DNA from: JAPLXD01 sp043802865
Lineage (GTDB): Bacteria; Patescibacteriota; Minisyncoccia; Moranbacterales; UBA11712
DNA: 52,864 nt
Reading direction: 5' to 3'
Assembly (NCBI GenBank): GCA_043802865.1
Contig: JAZDKQ010000031.1
Coordinates: 1 to 52,864, forward strand
The first letter of the stretch is position 1. Each line of letters begins with the position of its first letter. Positions 30,473 through 39,187 of this stretch are shown here, in pieces. The notes beneath the pieces are model-generated. The model had not been told where the DNA came from. It did no database searches and saw nothing but the letters and a program-made list of their open reading frames with translations. Made by a program: the position numbers and the translations under genes.

Positions 30473-31276
30473 ATGACAAGAACCATTTTTCTCAAAATTC
30501 GCCGCTGGGAAAGTTCTCAGCCGATTGAATCCGCCCAATCTTTCCAAAAAGGAGATTTGCTGATTGTGGAAACAAACGATGGTCTTGAATCGGCGATCGT
30601 GGAAGATATCCGGGAAAACAGCGAAGGGAAATTGCCGGGATTGCAAAAAAGAGAAGCGCCCTTGGCAAAGATCGTGCGAAAGGCAAGTCTGCGGGATATA
30701 AACACGATCAAAGAACATCGAGAAAAGGAAAAAGAGGCGCTCGAAAAATGCCGCAAGGAAGTGAAAAAAAACGGAATGCCGATGAAGATAGTTGAAGCAG
30801 CTTATTCCTTTGACGGCGGAAACATTGCGTTTGCTTTCGTGGCCGACGGGAGAGTGGATTTTCGGGAACTGGTGAAAACTCTTTCAAAAATTTTCCAGAG
30901 ATCGATTCGCCTCCATCAGATTGGAGCTCGCGATGAAGCGCGAGAGAGCGGAGGATATGGAATTTGTGGAAGAGGACTGTGCTGTGAGAGGTTCAAGGAA
31001 GATATGCCGAGCATCAACTCCGAAATGGCCAAGGCTCAGCAAATTGTCCGCCGCGGATCAGAAAGAATTTCCGGTCTTTGTGGACGATTGATGTGTTGTC
31101 TCGCCTATGAAGCCGATCAATACCGGGAAATACTCGAAGAAATGCCCAAAACTGGCGAAGAGATCAAGACGAAAGAGGGAAAGGGGATTGTAAAAGAAGT
31201 GAATGCTCTTTCCGGAGAAATAAAAGTGGAGCTTGAAAACAAAAAATATATCCGTATCGCGTCCAAGGATATCTAA
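30473..31276 (+). CDS. ricT: PSP1-domain protein, RicT/YaaT-like
   Basis: 267 residues from the ATG at 30473. The PSP1 C-terminal domain shows the Cys-rich signature GYGICGRGLCCERF and, further on, GLCGRLMCCLAYE, which in Bacillus RicT takes part in an iron-sulfur-containing complex that helps RNase Y. The N-terminal beta domain (IVETNDGLESAIV) is also typical. It starts 4 bases after the tsf stop and shares its transcript. Partners RicA and RicF are not in the window. Confidence 0.85.
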   Translation: MTRTIFLKIRRWESSQPIESAQSFQKGDLLIVETNDGLESAIVEDIRENSEGKLPGLQKREAPLAKIVRKASLRDINTIKEHREKEKEALEKCRKEVKKNGMPMKIVEAAYSFDGGNIAFAFVADGRVDFRELVKTLSKIFQRSIRLHQIGARDEARESGGYGICGRGLCCERFKEDMPSINSEMAKAQQIVRRGSERISGLCGRLMCCLAYEADQYREILEEMPKTGEEIKTKEGKGIVKEVNALSGEIKVELENKKYIRIASKDI

Positions 31277-31300
31277 TATCTTATAATTCATTGCCGCACT

Positions 31301-32023
31301 ATGTTTTGGATCTACTTATCTCCCATCATATTGGTCGCCGCTCTTGCCGGCCTCGTCATAATCATCGGAAATAAATCAGCCGTTCTCAAAAAAACAGACT
31401 CTTTTCAAGTGAAATCCGCTTTTTCGGATGACAAGAAACGCGATTGGAAAGACCGCCTGAAATCAATCGGGAAAACAATTCTCCATTTGACGGAAAAACT
31501 TCTTGTTCTGGCAAGGATTTCATTTAAGAAGATTGAACAGATTGTCTCAAGCTGGGCAATTCGTCTCAAAGCAAAAAGAAGCGGCCGGAAAATGGAAGAT
31601 ATTTCGCTCGAAAAGACATCGTTTGAAGAAAAATTGGACGCGCCGGAAGCCAACGTGAAAATCGTCCAGGAAATAACGGAAAGCAATGATATTTATGCGG
31701 GGCTAGATCAAGGTGGAGAAAAAATAACCTATGTCAACAGCGAAGTGATTTCCCGCCGGAAAATTCAGGATGAACCCGTTGTTATTTTGAAAAAAGAGCC
31801 CCTTCCGGAAAATAAAGTTCAAGAAGCGGCGCTCATCTATCGCATTGCGGAAAACCCGAAAGACCTTGAGGCTTATCGCGAAATCGGGGACTATTATATG
31901 GGAATCGGCAATATCAAAGACGCCAAAGAGTCATTCAAGATGGTTTTGAAGCTTCGTCCCCGCGATCTCAAAGCCAAAAGCAGCCTTCGGGAAATTGAAA
32001 TGAAAATGAGACTCGGAAGCTAG
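31301..32023 (+). CDS. Membrane-anchored TPR protein
   Basis: 240 residues. One N-terminal span (about 4-24), a basic then acidic linker of ~140 residues, and a C-terminal tetratricopeptide repeat pair (about 175-235: ALIYRIAENPKDLEAYREIG and DAKESFKMVLKLRPRDLKA). Such TPRs bind proteins at the membrane. The partner is unknown; it follows ricT by 24 bases, and the two tRNA genes come next. Confidence 0.7.
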   Translation: MFWIYLSPIILVAALAGLVIIIGNKSAVLKKTDSFQVKSAFSDDKKRDWKDRLKSIGKTILHLTEKLLVLARISFKKIEQIVSSWAIRLKAKRSGRKMEDISLEKTSFEEKLDAPEANVKIVQEITESNDIYAGLDQGGEKITYVNSEVISRRKIQDEPVVILKKEPLPENKVQEAALIYRIAENPKDLEAYREIGDYYMGIGNIKDAKESFKMVLKLRPRDLKAKSSLREIEMKMRLGS

Positions 32024-32040
32024 CGCCGGGCTCTCAAATT

Positions 32041-32112
32041 GCCGGCTTAGCTCAGTGGCAGAGCAACTGTTTTGTAAACAGTAGGTCGTCGGTCCGAATC
32101 CGACAGCCGGCT
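32041..32112 (+). tRNA. tRNA-Thr (anticodon TGT)
   Basis: A 72-nt cloverleaf: acceptor stem GCCGGCT/AGCCGGC, D-arm with AGCTCAGTGGCAGAGC, anticodon stem ACTGT/ACAGT with loop TTTGTAA giving TGT (reads ACA and, with wobble, other Thr codons), T-stem GTCGG/CCGAC. The T-loop is TCCGAAT with C where U55 is normal, a small oddity. CCA is not encoded. Confidence 0.95.
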
Positions 32113-32125
32113 CAAAATTGAATAT

Positions 32126-32208
32126 GGGCAGGTGACAGAGCGGTCAATTGTACCAGACTGTAAATCTGGCGCCTTCGGGCTACGGGGGTTCGAATCCCTC
32201 CCTGCCCA
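32126..32208 (+). tRNA. tRNA-Tyr (anticodon GTA)
   Basis: An 83-nt cloverleaf with a long variable arm, as expected for bacterial tRNA-Tyr. Acceptor stem GGGCAGG/CCTGCCC, discriminator A, anticodon stem CCAGA/TCTGG with loop CTGTAAA giving GTA, variable arm GCGCCTTCGGGCTAC, T-loop TTCGAAT. CCA is not encoded. It lies 13 bases after tRNA-Thr. Confidence 0.95.
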
Positions 32209-32213
32209 CATTG

Positions 32214-32250
32214 AAAAAAATCCTTCCTTTAGTGGGATTTTTTTGTTTTT
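32214..32250 (+). terminator. Intrinsic terminator after the tRNA pair
   Basis: AAAAAAATCC (32214-32223) pairs with GGATTTTTTT (32235-32244), 10 bp around an 11-base loop, followed by GTTTTT. Confidence 0.8.
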
Positions 32251-32263
32251 GGAGGATTTGTGA

Positions 32264-32269
32264 TATAAT
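32264..32269 (+). promoter_or_regulatory. Extended -10 promoter of the Clp-like gene
   Basis: TGA directly before TATAAT at 32264-32269 (TG-n extended -10). The -35 region (TTGTTT around 32243) is weak and overlaps the tRNA terminator. Confidence 0.55.
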
Positions 32270-32290
32270 CAAAACGAAAATACAAACAAA

Positions 32291-34765
32291 ATGAATTTTC
32301 TCACTTGGCATTATACTGAAGGAACTCGCAAACTGCTTGAAATTTGGCGGAATTATGCAGAGTTTTTTTGGTGGTACTTCGGGATCGGACGGCACTTCCG
32401 CACTCTTTTTTCATCTTGGAAAAGGGATATTTCTCGGGTTGGCAGGCCGGGCTTTCATCCTGTTCTCCTGATACAGTCCGCGCTGGAAAACATCGTCACT
32501 CGGTTTTTTGGCTCCCTCGTTAGGGCCTTTGTGATCTTGTTTGGCCTGATTTCTGAAATGGCCGTACTTTTACTCCTCCCTCTGATTCTTCTTATTTGGC
32601 TGCTTTGGCCGTTGTTTTTGCTTACGGGGATCGGCATCTTTTTTTCTCTGGATGCCGGATCGCCCGCTCCACTTTTTCTTGAAAGTTTGAGTTTTATTTT
32701 GGCTCTGGGCTTGATCCTCATTTCCTTCCGTGCGTATCTGGCTGGCAAAAAAAATCTTTTTGTCACAAGTTGGCCTCAGGTCATGGATCAGGAATGGTTT
32801 GCGCGGGTCTGGGAAAGGATCGGAAAGGAACCATCGACTATTGATCAACGACTGCTGGCGGATCCGAACGCTCTCAATAATTTTCTCCGAAGTTGCGATA
32901 TGACGCCCGAAGAGTTTGAGAAATTGATCGCCTTCGAAGCGGAGCGTCAGGCGGAAAAAGAAGAAAAGAGAAAATTTTGGGATAGGAAGAATTTATACGA
33001 CAGACCGGCAATTGGAGAAAGCTGGACTTATGCTTACACAGTCAATCTTGACCGATACTCGACGGACTTGTCCGAAGGTGATCCGACGGATTATAGGAAT
33101 TCAAAATTGGTCGGGCGATCCGAAGAATTGGATATGCTCGAACTGATTTTGACCCGCCCCAGCCAAAATAGCGCCCTCATTATCGGCGAAGCGGGAGTGG
33201 GGAAGCGGACCGTGGTACATTCTTTGGCGGAAAAAATTCGAAAGAGAAAAGCTGTTCCATATCTTCTTGGAAAAAGAGTCCTTGAGATCAGCCTCGGAGA
33301 GATTTTTTCGGGGATGACGCAAAAAGGACAGGTGGAAGATGTCCTGCGGTCGATGTTTTTTGAAGCCGCCTATGCTGGAAATATCATCTTGGTGATTGAT
33401 AGTATCGGCCATTTTCTCAGCTCCAACCCGCAAAATCCGGGAGAAAATATTTCAGCTGTGCTGGAAGAGTTTCTGGCCGCTCCGACTTTTCAAGTTATCG
33501 GTCTTGCAGATACAGCCGAATTTCACGAAAATATCGAAAAAAAGGAGGCTCTTACCAAATATTTCGAGAAGGTTCAACTCGAAGAGATGAATAGTGAACA
33601 GACTCTTGCGGTTCTCCTTGATGAACTTGAGAAAGTTGAGGGTGGAAAAATTATCTTTACATATCAGGGGCTTCGGGAAATCGTGAAGCTTTCAGAACGA
33701 TACATCACCGACTCACCCTTTCCGGAAAAAGCTCTTGATCTTCTCGAGGAAACACTTCTATTTTGGTCGCAATCTTCAGTAGAGCCATTCATATCGCCGC
33801 AAACGGTCGACGAAGTCGTTTCAAAAAAGATAAAAGTTCCTCTCGGAGAAATGCAGTCAGTAGAACAGGAAAAGATGATCAATCTTGAAGAAATTCTTCA
33901 TCAGCGGGTGATTGGCCAGAAATTTGCTATCAAACAAATCGCTGAAACGATGCGGCGAGCGAGAGTCGGAATGGCCAGTGCTACCAAGCCGATCGGCTCG
34001 TTTCTTTTTCTCGGTCCGACTGGAGTTGGAAAAACCGAATCCGCAAAATCACTGGCTGCCGCCTATTTCGGGGATGAAAAGAGAATGATCCGACTCGATA
34101 TGAGCGAATATCAGGGAGTTGAATCGCTTGATCGGCTACTCGGTTCCGTTGAAATAAACATGACAGGCCAGCTAACCAACAAGGTTAAAGAAAATCCCTA
34201 TGCCCTCCTCCTTTTGGACGAAATTGAGAAGGCTCATCCCAGCATATTGGATTTGTTCCTTCAGATTCTCGACGAAGGCTGGGTGACAGATGCTTTCGGG
34301 AAAAAAATAAACTTTCGCAATCTGATCATCATTGCTACATCCAACGCCGGATCCACATTCATCAAGGAAGCCGTTGAGTCCGGAATGGAGGCCGAGGTTA
34401 TCCAAGGCAAGCTGGTTGATTATGTGATTCGGGAGAATATTTTCCGGCCTGAATTTTTGAACCGTTTTGAAGGAGTGATCTTTTTTCATCCTTTGAACCG
34501 GGAGGAAATTCTCAAGATTGCCCAGCTTCAGCTACTGAGATATTCCGCCCAACTGAAGCGAGTGGAAAACATCGACATTCAATTTGATCCGGAAATAACC
34601 AATTTTATTGTTGAAAAGGGATATGAGCGCAAATTCGGCGCCAGATCGATTGATCGGTTCATACAAGACAAGATCGGAGACAAAGTCGTCAAAAAGATGA
34701 TCAGCCAGGAGATCAGAAAAGGAGATCAATTTATGTTCAAACTTTCGGATATATTAGAAGAATGA
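32291..34765 (+). CDS. Membrane-anchored Clp/Hsp100-type AAA+ ATPase with degenerate first ATPase site
   Basis: 824 residues. About 160 N-terminal residues replace the usual Clp N-domain and contain two to three hydrophobic spans (about 75-120 and 130-155), so it is tied to the membrane. First AAA domain: Walker A is GEAGVGKR (299-306) with Arg in place of Thr, and Walker B ends IDSI, with Ser371 replacing the catalytic Glu, so hydrolysis there is unlikely. Second AAA domain: GPTGVGKT (575-582), LLDE (643-644), sensor 1 ATSNAGS and sensor 2 GARS are intact. No ClpP-binding IGF/IGL loop and no ClpB middle coiled coil are visible. It is probably a membrane-bound unfoldase acting without ClpP. 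Confidence 0.85.
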   Translation: MNFLTWHYTEGTRKLLEIWRNYAEFFWWYFGIGRHFRTLFSSWKRDISRVGRPGFHPVLLIQSALENIVTRFFGSLVRAFVILFGLISEMAVLLLLPLILLIWLLWPLFLLTGIGIFFSLDAGSPAPLFLESLSFILALGLILISFRAYLAGKKNLFVTSWPQVMDQEWFARVWERIGKEPSTIDQRLLADPNALNNFLRSCDMTPEEFEKLIAFEAERQAEKEEKRKFWDRKNLYDRPAIGESWTYAYTVNLDRYSTDLSEGDPTDYRNSKLVGRSEELDMLELILTRPSQNSALIIGEAGVGKRTVVHSLAEKIRKRKAVPYLLGKRVLEISLGEIFSGMTQKGQVEDVLRSMFFEAAYAGNIILVIDSIGHFLSSNPQNPGENISAVLEEFLAAPTFQVIGLADTAEFHENIEKKEALTKYFEKVQLEEMNSEQTLAVLLDELEKVEGGKIIFTYQGLREIVKLSERYITDSPFPEKALDLLEETLLFWSQSSVEPFISPQTVDEVVSKKIKVPLGEMQSVEQEKMINLEEILHQRVIGQKFAIKQIAETMRRARVGMASATKPIGSFLFLGPTGVGKTESAKSLAAAYFGDEKRMIRLDMSEYQGVESLDRLLGSVEINMTGQLTNKVKENPYALLLLDEIEKAHPSILDLFLQILDEGWVTDAFGKKINFRNLIIIATSNAGSTFIKEAVESGMEAEVIQGKLVDYVIRENIFRPEFLNRFEGVIFFHPLNREEILKIAQLQLLRYSAQLKRVENIDIQFDPEITNFIVEKGYERKFGARSIDRFIQDKIGDKVVKKMISQEIRKGDQFMFKLSDILEE

Positions 34766-34842
34766 TCCGGGCTGCTACATCTATATCTCGCAGGCTGGTC
34801 CGTTATGGACTTTTTTTGATATTTATCATATATTGATAGTGT

Positions 34843-35865
34843 ATGCTGCAGAAAAAAATCAAAGATTTGAAAGTAAAAGCCACTTCTGAAATCAAGAAGA
34901 CCGCTGATGAACGGGTGCTTTTTGATGTCAAGGTGAAATACTTGGGAAGAAAAGGAATATTGATAGATATCTTGAAAAGCCTCAAAGGCTTGAACGAAAG
35001 CGAAAGAAAAACCATTGGACCGTTGGCCAACGAGGCGAGGCAGGCTATTGAAAAAGAAATTGCCAATCGCAAAAAAGAAATTTCAGAAAAAATTGACTGG
35101 GAGAAAGAAAAGATTGACGTGACGTTGCCGGGAGAAAAGAATGAAATTGGAAGTTTGCACCCGATCACGATTGTGCGACGTGAAATCGAAGAAATCTTTG
35201 CTTCCATGGGTTTTGAAATCACCGATGGTCCCGAATTGGAGTTTGAAAAATATAATTTTGATGCATTGAATTTCCCGAAAGATCATCCGGCACGTGATAT
35301 GCAAGACACTTTTTGGATCAAGTCACAGAAAGAAAAACTCCTATTGAGAACTCATACTTCTCCTGTCCAAATAAGGTATATGGAAAAACACAAGCCGCCA
35401 TTCCAAGTGATCGTTCCGGGGCGGGTTTTTCGAAACGAAGCGACGGATGCGAAACACGAACACACATTGCATCAATTCGAAGCTTTGGTGGTGGGAGACA
35501 ATATTAATGTCGGGCACTTCAAATACCTGGCCAAACAATTTTTCAGCGCTTTTTTCGGAATAAAAACGGACATACGGCTTCGACCCAGCTTTTTTCCTTT
35601 TACCGAACCGAGTTTTGAATTTGATATAACCTGTGCAATTTGTTCCGGAAAAGGTTGTTCAACCTGCAAAAACGCCGGATGGATCGAAATCGGTGGTGCG
35701 GGAGTGGTCAATCAGAACGTGTTTGTCGCTTCGGGCTATCCTCGAAACAAGTATCAGGGTTTTGCCTGGGGATTTGGATTGGAACGCTTGGCTATGATGA
35801 AATATAAAATAGATGATATTCGGCTTTTTCAAAGCGGAGACTTGAGATTTATTAAGCAGTTTTAG
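34843..35865 (+). CDS. pheS: Phenylalanine--tRNA ligase alpha subunit
   Basis: 340 residues. An N-terminal coiled coil (1-85) that grips tRNA, then the class II catalytic core: motif 2 in VFRNEATDAKHEHTLHQFEALVV, the PSFFPFTEPSFEFDI segment for Phe binding, and motif 3 GFAWGFGLERLAMMKY. It works as an alpha2-beta2 tetramer with PheT, encoded one base downstream. Confidence 0.95.
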   Translation: MLQKKIKDLKVKATSEIKKTADERVLFDVKVKYLGRKGILIDILKSLKGLNESERKTIGPLANEARQAIEKEIANRKKEISEKIDWEKEKIDVTLPGEKNEIGSLHPITIVRREIEEIFASMGFEITDGPELEFEKYNFDALNFPKDHPARDMQDTFWIKSQKEKLLLRTHTSPVQIRYMEKHKPPFQVIVPGRVFRNEATDAKHEHTLHQFEALVVGDNINVGHFKYLAKQFFSAFFGIKTDIRLRPSFFPFTEPSFEFDITCAICSGKGCSTCKNAGWIEIGGAGVVNQNVFVASGYPRNKYQGFAWGFGLERLAMMKYKIDDIRLFQSGDLRFIKQF

Positions 35866-35866
35866 T

Positions 35867-37903
35867 ATGAAATATTCATATAATTGGCTAAAAGAGTTGT
35901 CCGGGACGAAATTGTCGCCTGAAAAACTGGCAGATCTTTTGATGATGCGGTCGTTTGAGTTCGAAGAAATGAAAAAAGAGGGGAAAGAAACACAGCTTGA
36001 ATTCGCGATTCTTCCCAATCGCGCTCATGATATGTTGTCGCACATTGGTATGGCGCGGGAAATTTGCGCGGTGGAAGGGCGGAAGCTGAAATCCCCCTCA
36101 ATCCCCCTTTATAAAAGGGGGAGCGGAGCGGAATCGACTCTAAATATTGAAATAAAAGACAAAAAGCTTTGTTCCCGATATATTGGAGCGATTCTTGAAA
36201 ACATAAAAGTTGCGTCTTCGCCGAAATGGATGCAGGAAAGATTATTAGTATCTGGAGTGAAGCCGATTAATAATATTGTCGATATCACGAACTATGTGAT
36301 GCTTGAAACGGGACAACCGCTTCATGCGTTTGACGCAGAGAAGACAACCGTGAATATAATCGTGCGCAAAGCCAAAAAAGGAGAAGAAATAAAGCTATTG
36401 GATGAAAAAATATATAAACTCCATGAAAATAATCTCGTGATTGCTGACAGCGAAAAAGCTTTGGCACTGGCTGGGGTGATGGGCGGAGTTGAATCAAGCG
36501 TGACGGCGAAGACCAAAAACATAATCCTTGAATCGGCCAATTTCAATTTGACCAATATCCGAAAATCAAGGACGCGCTACAATATCATCACGGAATCTTC
36601 GTACCGTTTTGAACGGGACATCGACCCAAATTTGGCGGAAGAAGGTATTTCGCGGGCAATCGAACTTCTTCAAAAATTTGGAGGAAATAATGTGAAAATG
36701 ACTGCATATGCTGATATATATCAGAAAAAAGTGAAGCCGTGGCAGATAAAATTAAACACTGATTATGTGAATAGTCTTTTGGGCGAAAAGATTCCGGTTT
36801 CCAAAATGAAAAGCATTCTTGAAAATCTCGGCCTTGGCGTAAAAATTTCGAAAAATATATTAAATTGCGAGATTCCAACTCGGCGGATCGATCTCAAAAC
36901 GCAGGAAGACCTCATCGAAGAAATCGGCCGGATATATGGATACGAAAATATTTCCGCCAAAGCTCCGGTGGTTGAATTATCGACGCCGGCAGTCAATGAA
37001 AAAATAATTTTTGAAGACAAGCTCCGGGATATTTTGATCGGAAGCGGTTTTTCGGAAGTGATGAGCTATTCTTTCTATGGCGCGGATGACATCGAGAAGT
37101 GCGGACTTAGGATTGAGGGACATTATGAAGTATCCAATCCGATGAATCCGGATCAGCAATATATGCGGACAAGTTTGATCCCCGGAATTTTGAAAAACGT
37201 TGAACTAAATCTCAAGAACTTTGAAGAATTTTCTATTTTTGAGATTGGACGCAAATATCACGATGAAAAGAAGAATATGCCTGTGGAAAAAACTGTTTTG
37301 GTTGGAGCTTTTGTTTGTTCATCAAAGTGGGTTATTGACACAACAAATCCGAGTAATGCTTATTTCGAATTGAAAGGAAAAATTGAAGCGCTTTTCGAAG
37401 CTTTATCGATGAAAGTTGAATTTGCCGAGCCGAAAATCGCAGGCAGCATCTGTCATCCAAAACGCAGTGCCGTTATTAAGCTAAAAGATAAAATCGTTGG
37501 ATATATTTGTGAAATCAATCCAAAAGTTTTGAGCGAGTATAAAATAAAAACTCGCGTGGCGGCATTTGAGTTGAATATCGCAGATATTCTGGAACTAACC
37601 CCATTTCAAAAAGAATACAAATCCATCAGCAAATTTCCTTCCGTCAAGCGTGATGTTTCAATGTTCGTCGGAAAAGACACAAAATACAACGAAATAGCGA
37701 CGAAAATCAACGAAGCGGACAAGAAATTGATCCTAGGAGTTGAATTGTTCGACATTTTCGAAAAAGAAGGCGAAAAAAGCATGGCCTTGCACGTTGAAAT
37801 CGGCTCCCGCGAGAAAACTTTGACATCTGCTGAAATTGACGGCGTGATGAAAAAGATTATTTCGAAATTGGAAAAAGATTTGAAAGTGAAAGTGAGAAAA
37901 TAA
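35867..37903 (+). CDS. pheT: Phenylalanine--tRNA ligase beta subunit, short form
   Basis: 678 residues against ~800. B1 starts at MKYSYNWLKELSG; the OB-fold tRNA-binding domain B2 (about 100 residues after residue ~40 in other bacteria) is missing. B3/B4 editing region (CSRYIGAILENIKV, PINNIVDITNYVML), B5, the inactive synthetase-like core, and the C-terminal anticodon-binding FDX-ACB domain (KFPSVKRDVSMFV) remain. Residues 76-86 (SPSIPLYKRGS) come from an inserted palindromic repeat at 36092-36122, located where linker sequence would be. It abuts the Nudix gene with no gap. Confidence 0.93.
   Translation: MKYSYNWLKELSGTKLSPEKLADLLMMRSFEFEEMKKEGKETQLEFAILPNRAHDMLSHIGMAREICAVEGRKLKSPSIPLYKRGSGAESTLNIEIKDKKLCSRYIGAILENIKVASSPKWMQERLLVSGVKPINNIVDITNYVMLETGQPLHAFDAEKTTVNIIVRKAKKGEEIKLLDEKIYKLHENNLVIADSEKALALAGVMGGVESSVTAKTKNIILESANFNLTNIRKSRTRYNIITESSYRFERDIDPNLAEEGISRAIELLQKFGGNNVKMTAYADIYQKKVKPWQIKLNTDYVNSLLGEKIPVSKMKSILENLGLGVKISKNILNCEIPTRRIDLKTQEDLIEEIGRIYGYENISAKAPVVELSTPAVNEKIIFEDKLRDILIGSGFSEVMSYSFYGADDIEKCGLRIEGHYEVSNPMNPDQQYMRTSLIPGILKNVELNLKNFEEFSIFEIGRKYHDEKKNMPVEKTVLVGAFVCSSKWVIDTTNPSNAYFELKGKIEALFEALSMKVEFAEPKIAGSICHPKRSAVIKLKDKIVGYICEINPKVLSEYKIKTRVAAFELNIADILELTPFQKEYKSISKFPSVKRDVSMFVGKDTKYNEIATKINEADKKLILGVELFDIFEKEGEKSMALHVEIGSREKTLTSAEIDGVMKKIISKLEKDLKVKVRK
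36092..36122. repeat. Palindromic repeat inserted in frame within pheT
   Basis: CCCCCTTTATAAAAGGGGG at 36103-36121 is a hairpin with 8-bp arms and an ATA loop, preceded by TCCCCCTCAAT. This sequence type (ATCCCCCTTTATAAAAGGGGG) is a dispersed repeat I recall from many bacterial genomes. Here it is translated as SPSIPLYKRGS. Confidence 0.85.
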
Positions 37904-38377
37904 ATGAATCATCCCAAACCAACAAAAATAACAACCCTTTGTTTTGTACGCAAACATCCAAAGATACTACTAGGTATGAAAAAGCGGGGATTTGGTGAAG
38001 GGCGCTGGAACGGATACGGCGGGAAAGTGAAAAATGGCGAAACATTGGAAGAAAATATCATCAGGGAAATGCAAGAAGAATGCGGGCTCACGCCGACAAA
38101 ATTCGAAAAACGAGGCGTATTATACTTTGAATTTGAGGAAATTCCCAAACAAATCATCGAAGTGAACTTATTTTCCATAGACGAGTATGACGGAGAGCCG
38201 GTCGAAACCGAAGAAATGAGGCCGCAATGGTTCGATGTCGATGAGCTTCCTTGGAATGAAATGTGGTCGGATGATATTCATTGGTATCCCTTGTTTTTGG
38301 AAGGAAAGAAATTCAAAGGCAATTTTCTTTTCGACGGGCAGGAAAAAGTTATCAGACATGAACTTGAAGAAATATAA
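37904..38377 (+). CDS. Nudix hydrolase, MTH1-like (oxidised purine nucleotide pyrophosphatase)
   Basis: 157 residues. The Nudix box is complete: G40 to G61 (GGKVKNGETLEENIIREMQE, then ECGL). Outside the box, the protein follows animal MTH1 closely as I recall it: GMKKRGFG.GRWNG.GGKV near the N-terminus, MRPQWFDVDELP, and the base-recognition set W-x-D-D (W121, D123, D124), then KFKGNF. Sanitation of 8-oxo-dGTP/2-OH-dATP is the likely role. It starts directly after the pheT stop. Confidence 0.9.
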   Translation: MNHPKPTKITTLCFVRKHPKILLGMKKRGFGEGRWNGYGGKVKNGETLEENIIREMQEECGLTPTKFEKRGVLYFEFEEIPKQIIEVNLFSIDEYDGEPVETEEMRPQWFDVDELPWNEMWSDDIHWYPLFLEGKKFKGNFLFDGQEKVIRHELEEI

Positions 38378-38383
38378 TTTTCA

Positions 38384-39187
38384 ATGAAAGAAATTTCCAA
38401 ACATTACAACCCTTCCGAAGTTGAGCCGAAGTGGCGGGAATTTTGGGAGAAGAATAATATTTATAAATTCAATCCCAAGGCCAAAGGGGAGATTTTTTCC
38501 GTGGACACGCCGCCGCCGACAGTGAGCGGAAAAATGCATATTGGTCACGCTTATTCATACACGCACGAAGATTTCATTGTTCGATATCGCCGAATGAAAG
38601 GCGAAAATGTATTTTTTCCTTTCGGAACGGACAATAATGGCCTTGCAACGGAAAGATTGATCGAAAAAATGAAAAATGTCCGGGCCGGCAAAATGGATCG
38701 CAATGAATTCATCAAATTATGCAATCAAACAGTCAAAGAAATTACGCCTGATTTCATATTGGATTGGCAAAAAATTGGCATGTCTTGCGATTTTTCAAAG
38801 ATCTACTCGACAATTGACGACAACAGCCGCTGCGCGAGCCAAAAATATTTCATTGATTTATATCAAAAAGGCCACGCCTATCGCCAGGAAGCGCCGGTGG
38901 TTTGGTGCCCGCATTGTCAAACGGCCATTGCCCAAGCGGAACTCGAAGACAAAGAAGTCGAAACTCTTTTCAATGATATCGTTTTCAAGCTGAAAGATAA
39001 AAAAAATCTGATCATTGCCACGACCCGCCCGGAACTGCTTTCGAGTTGCGTCGCGGTTTTCGTGCATCCGCGCGATTTGAGATACAAAAAATTAATCGGG
39101 CAAAAAGCGCAAGTGCCGATTTTCGGCAACAAAGTTGAAATATTGGCAGACAAAAAAGTGGATCCCGAGAGGGGACGGGCGCGGTGA
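38384..39187 (+). CDS. valS: Valine--tRNA ligase, N-terminal fragment (frameshifted)
   Basis: 267 residues with the class I HIGH motif as HIGH in SGKMHIGHAYSY, the PFGTDNNGLATERLIEK segment, and the first part of the editing domain (ATTRPELLSSCVAVFVHP). The family motif D-P-x-x-G-T-G-x-V-M is broken: the frame reads DPERGRAR and stops at 39187. Adding one G to the run at 39171-39174 restores DPER-GTGAVMCCTFGD and joins the next ORF. The sequence is of the archaeal/rickettsial-like ValRS type. Likely one gene in life, split by an error or slippage. Confidence 0.88.
   Translation: MKEISKHYNPSEVEPKWREFWEKNNIYKFNPKAKGEIFSVDTPPPTVSGKMHIGHAYSYTHEDFIVRYRRMKGENVFFPFGTDNNGLATERLIEKMKNVRAGKMDRNEFIKLCNQTVKEITPDFILDWQKIGMSCDFSKIYSTIDDNSRCASQKYFIDLYQKGHAYRQEAPVVWCPHCQTAIAQAELEDKEVETLFNDIVFKLKDKKNLIIATTRPELLSSCVAVFVHPRDLRYKKLIGQKAQVPIFGNKVEILADKKVDPERGRAR

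Noticed and set aside
30456..30475. GAAATTTGAAATC-type direct repeat at the tsf-ricT junction as a mobile element
   Set aside because: Only two short copies in an AT-rich gene end; too little to separate from chance.
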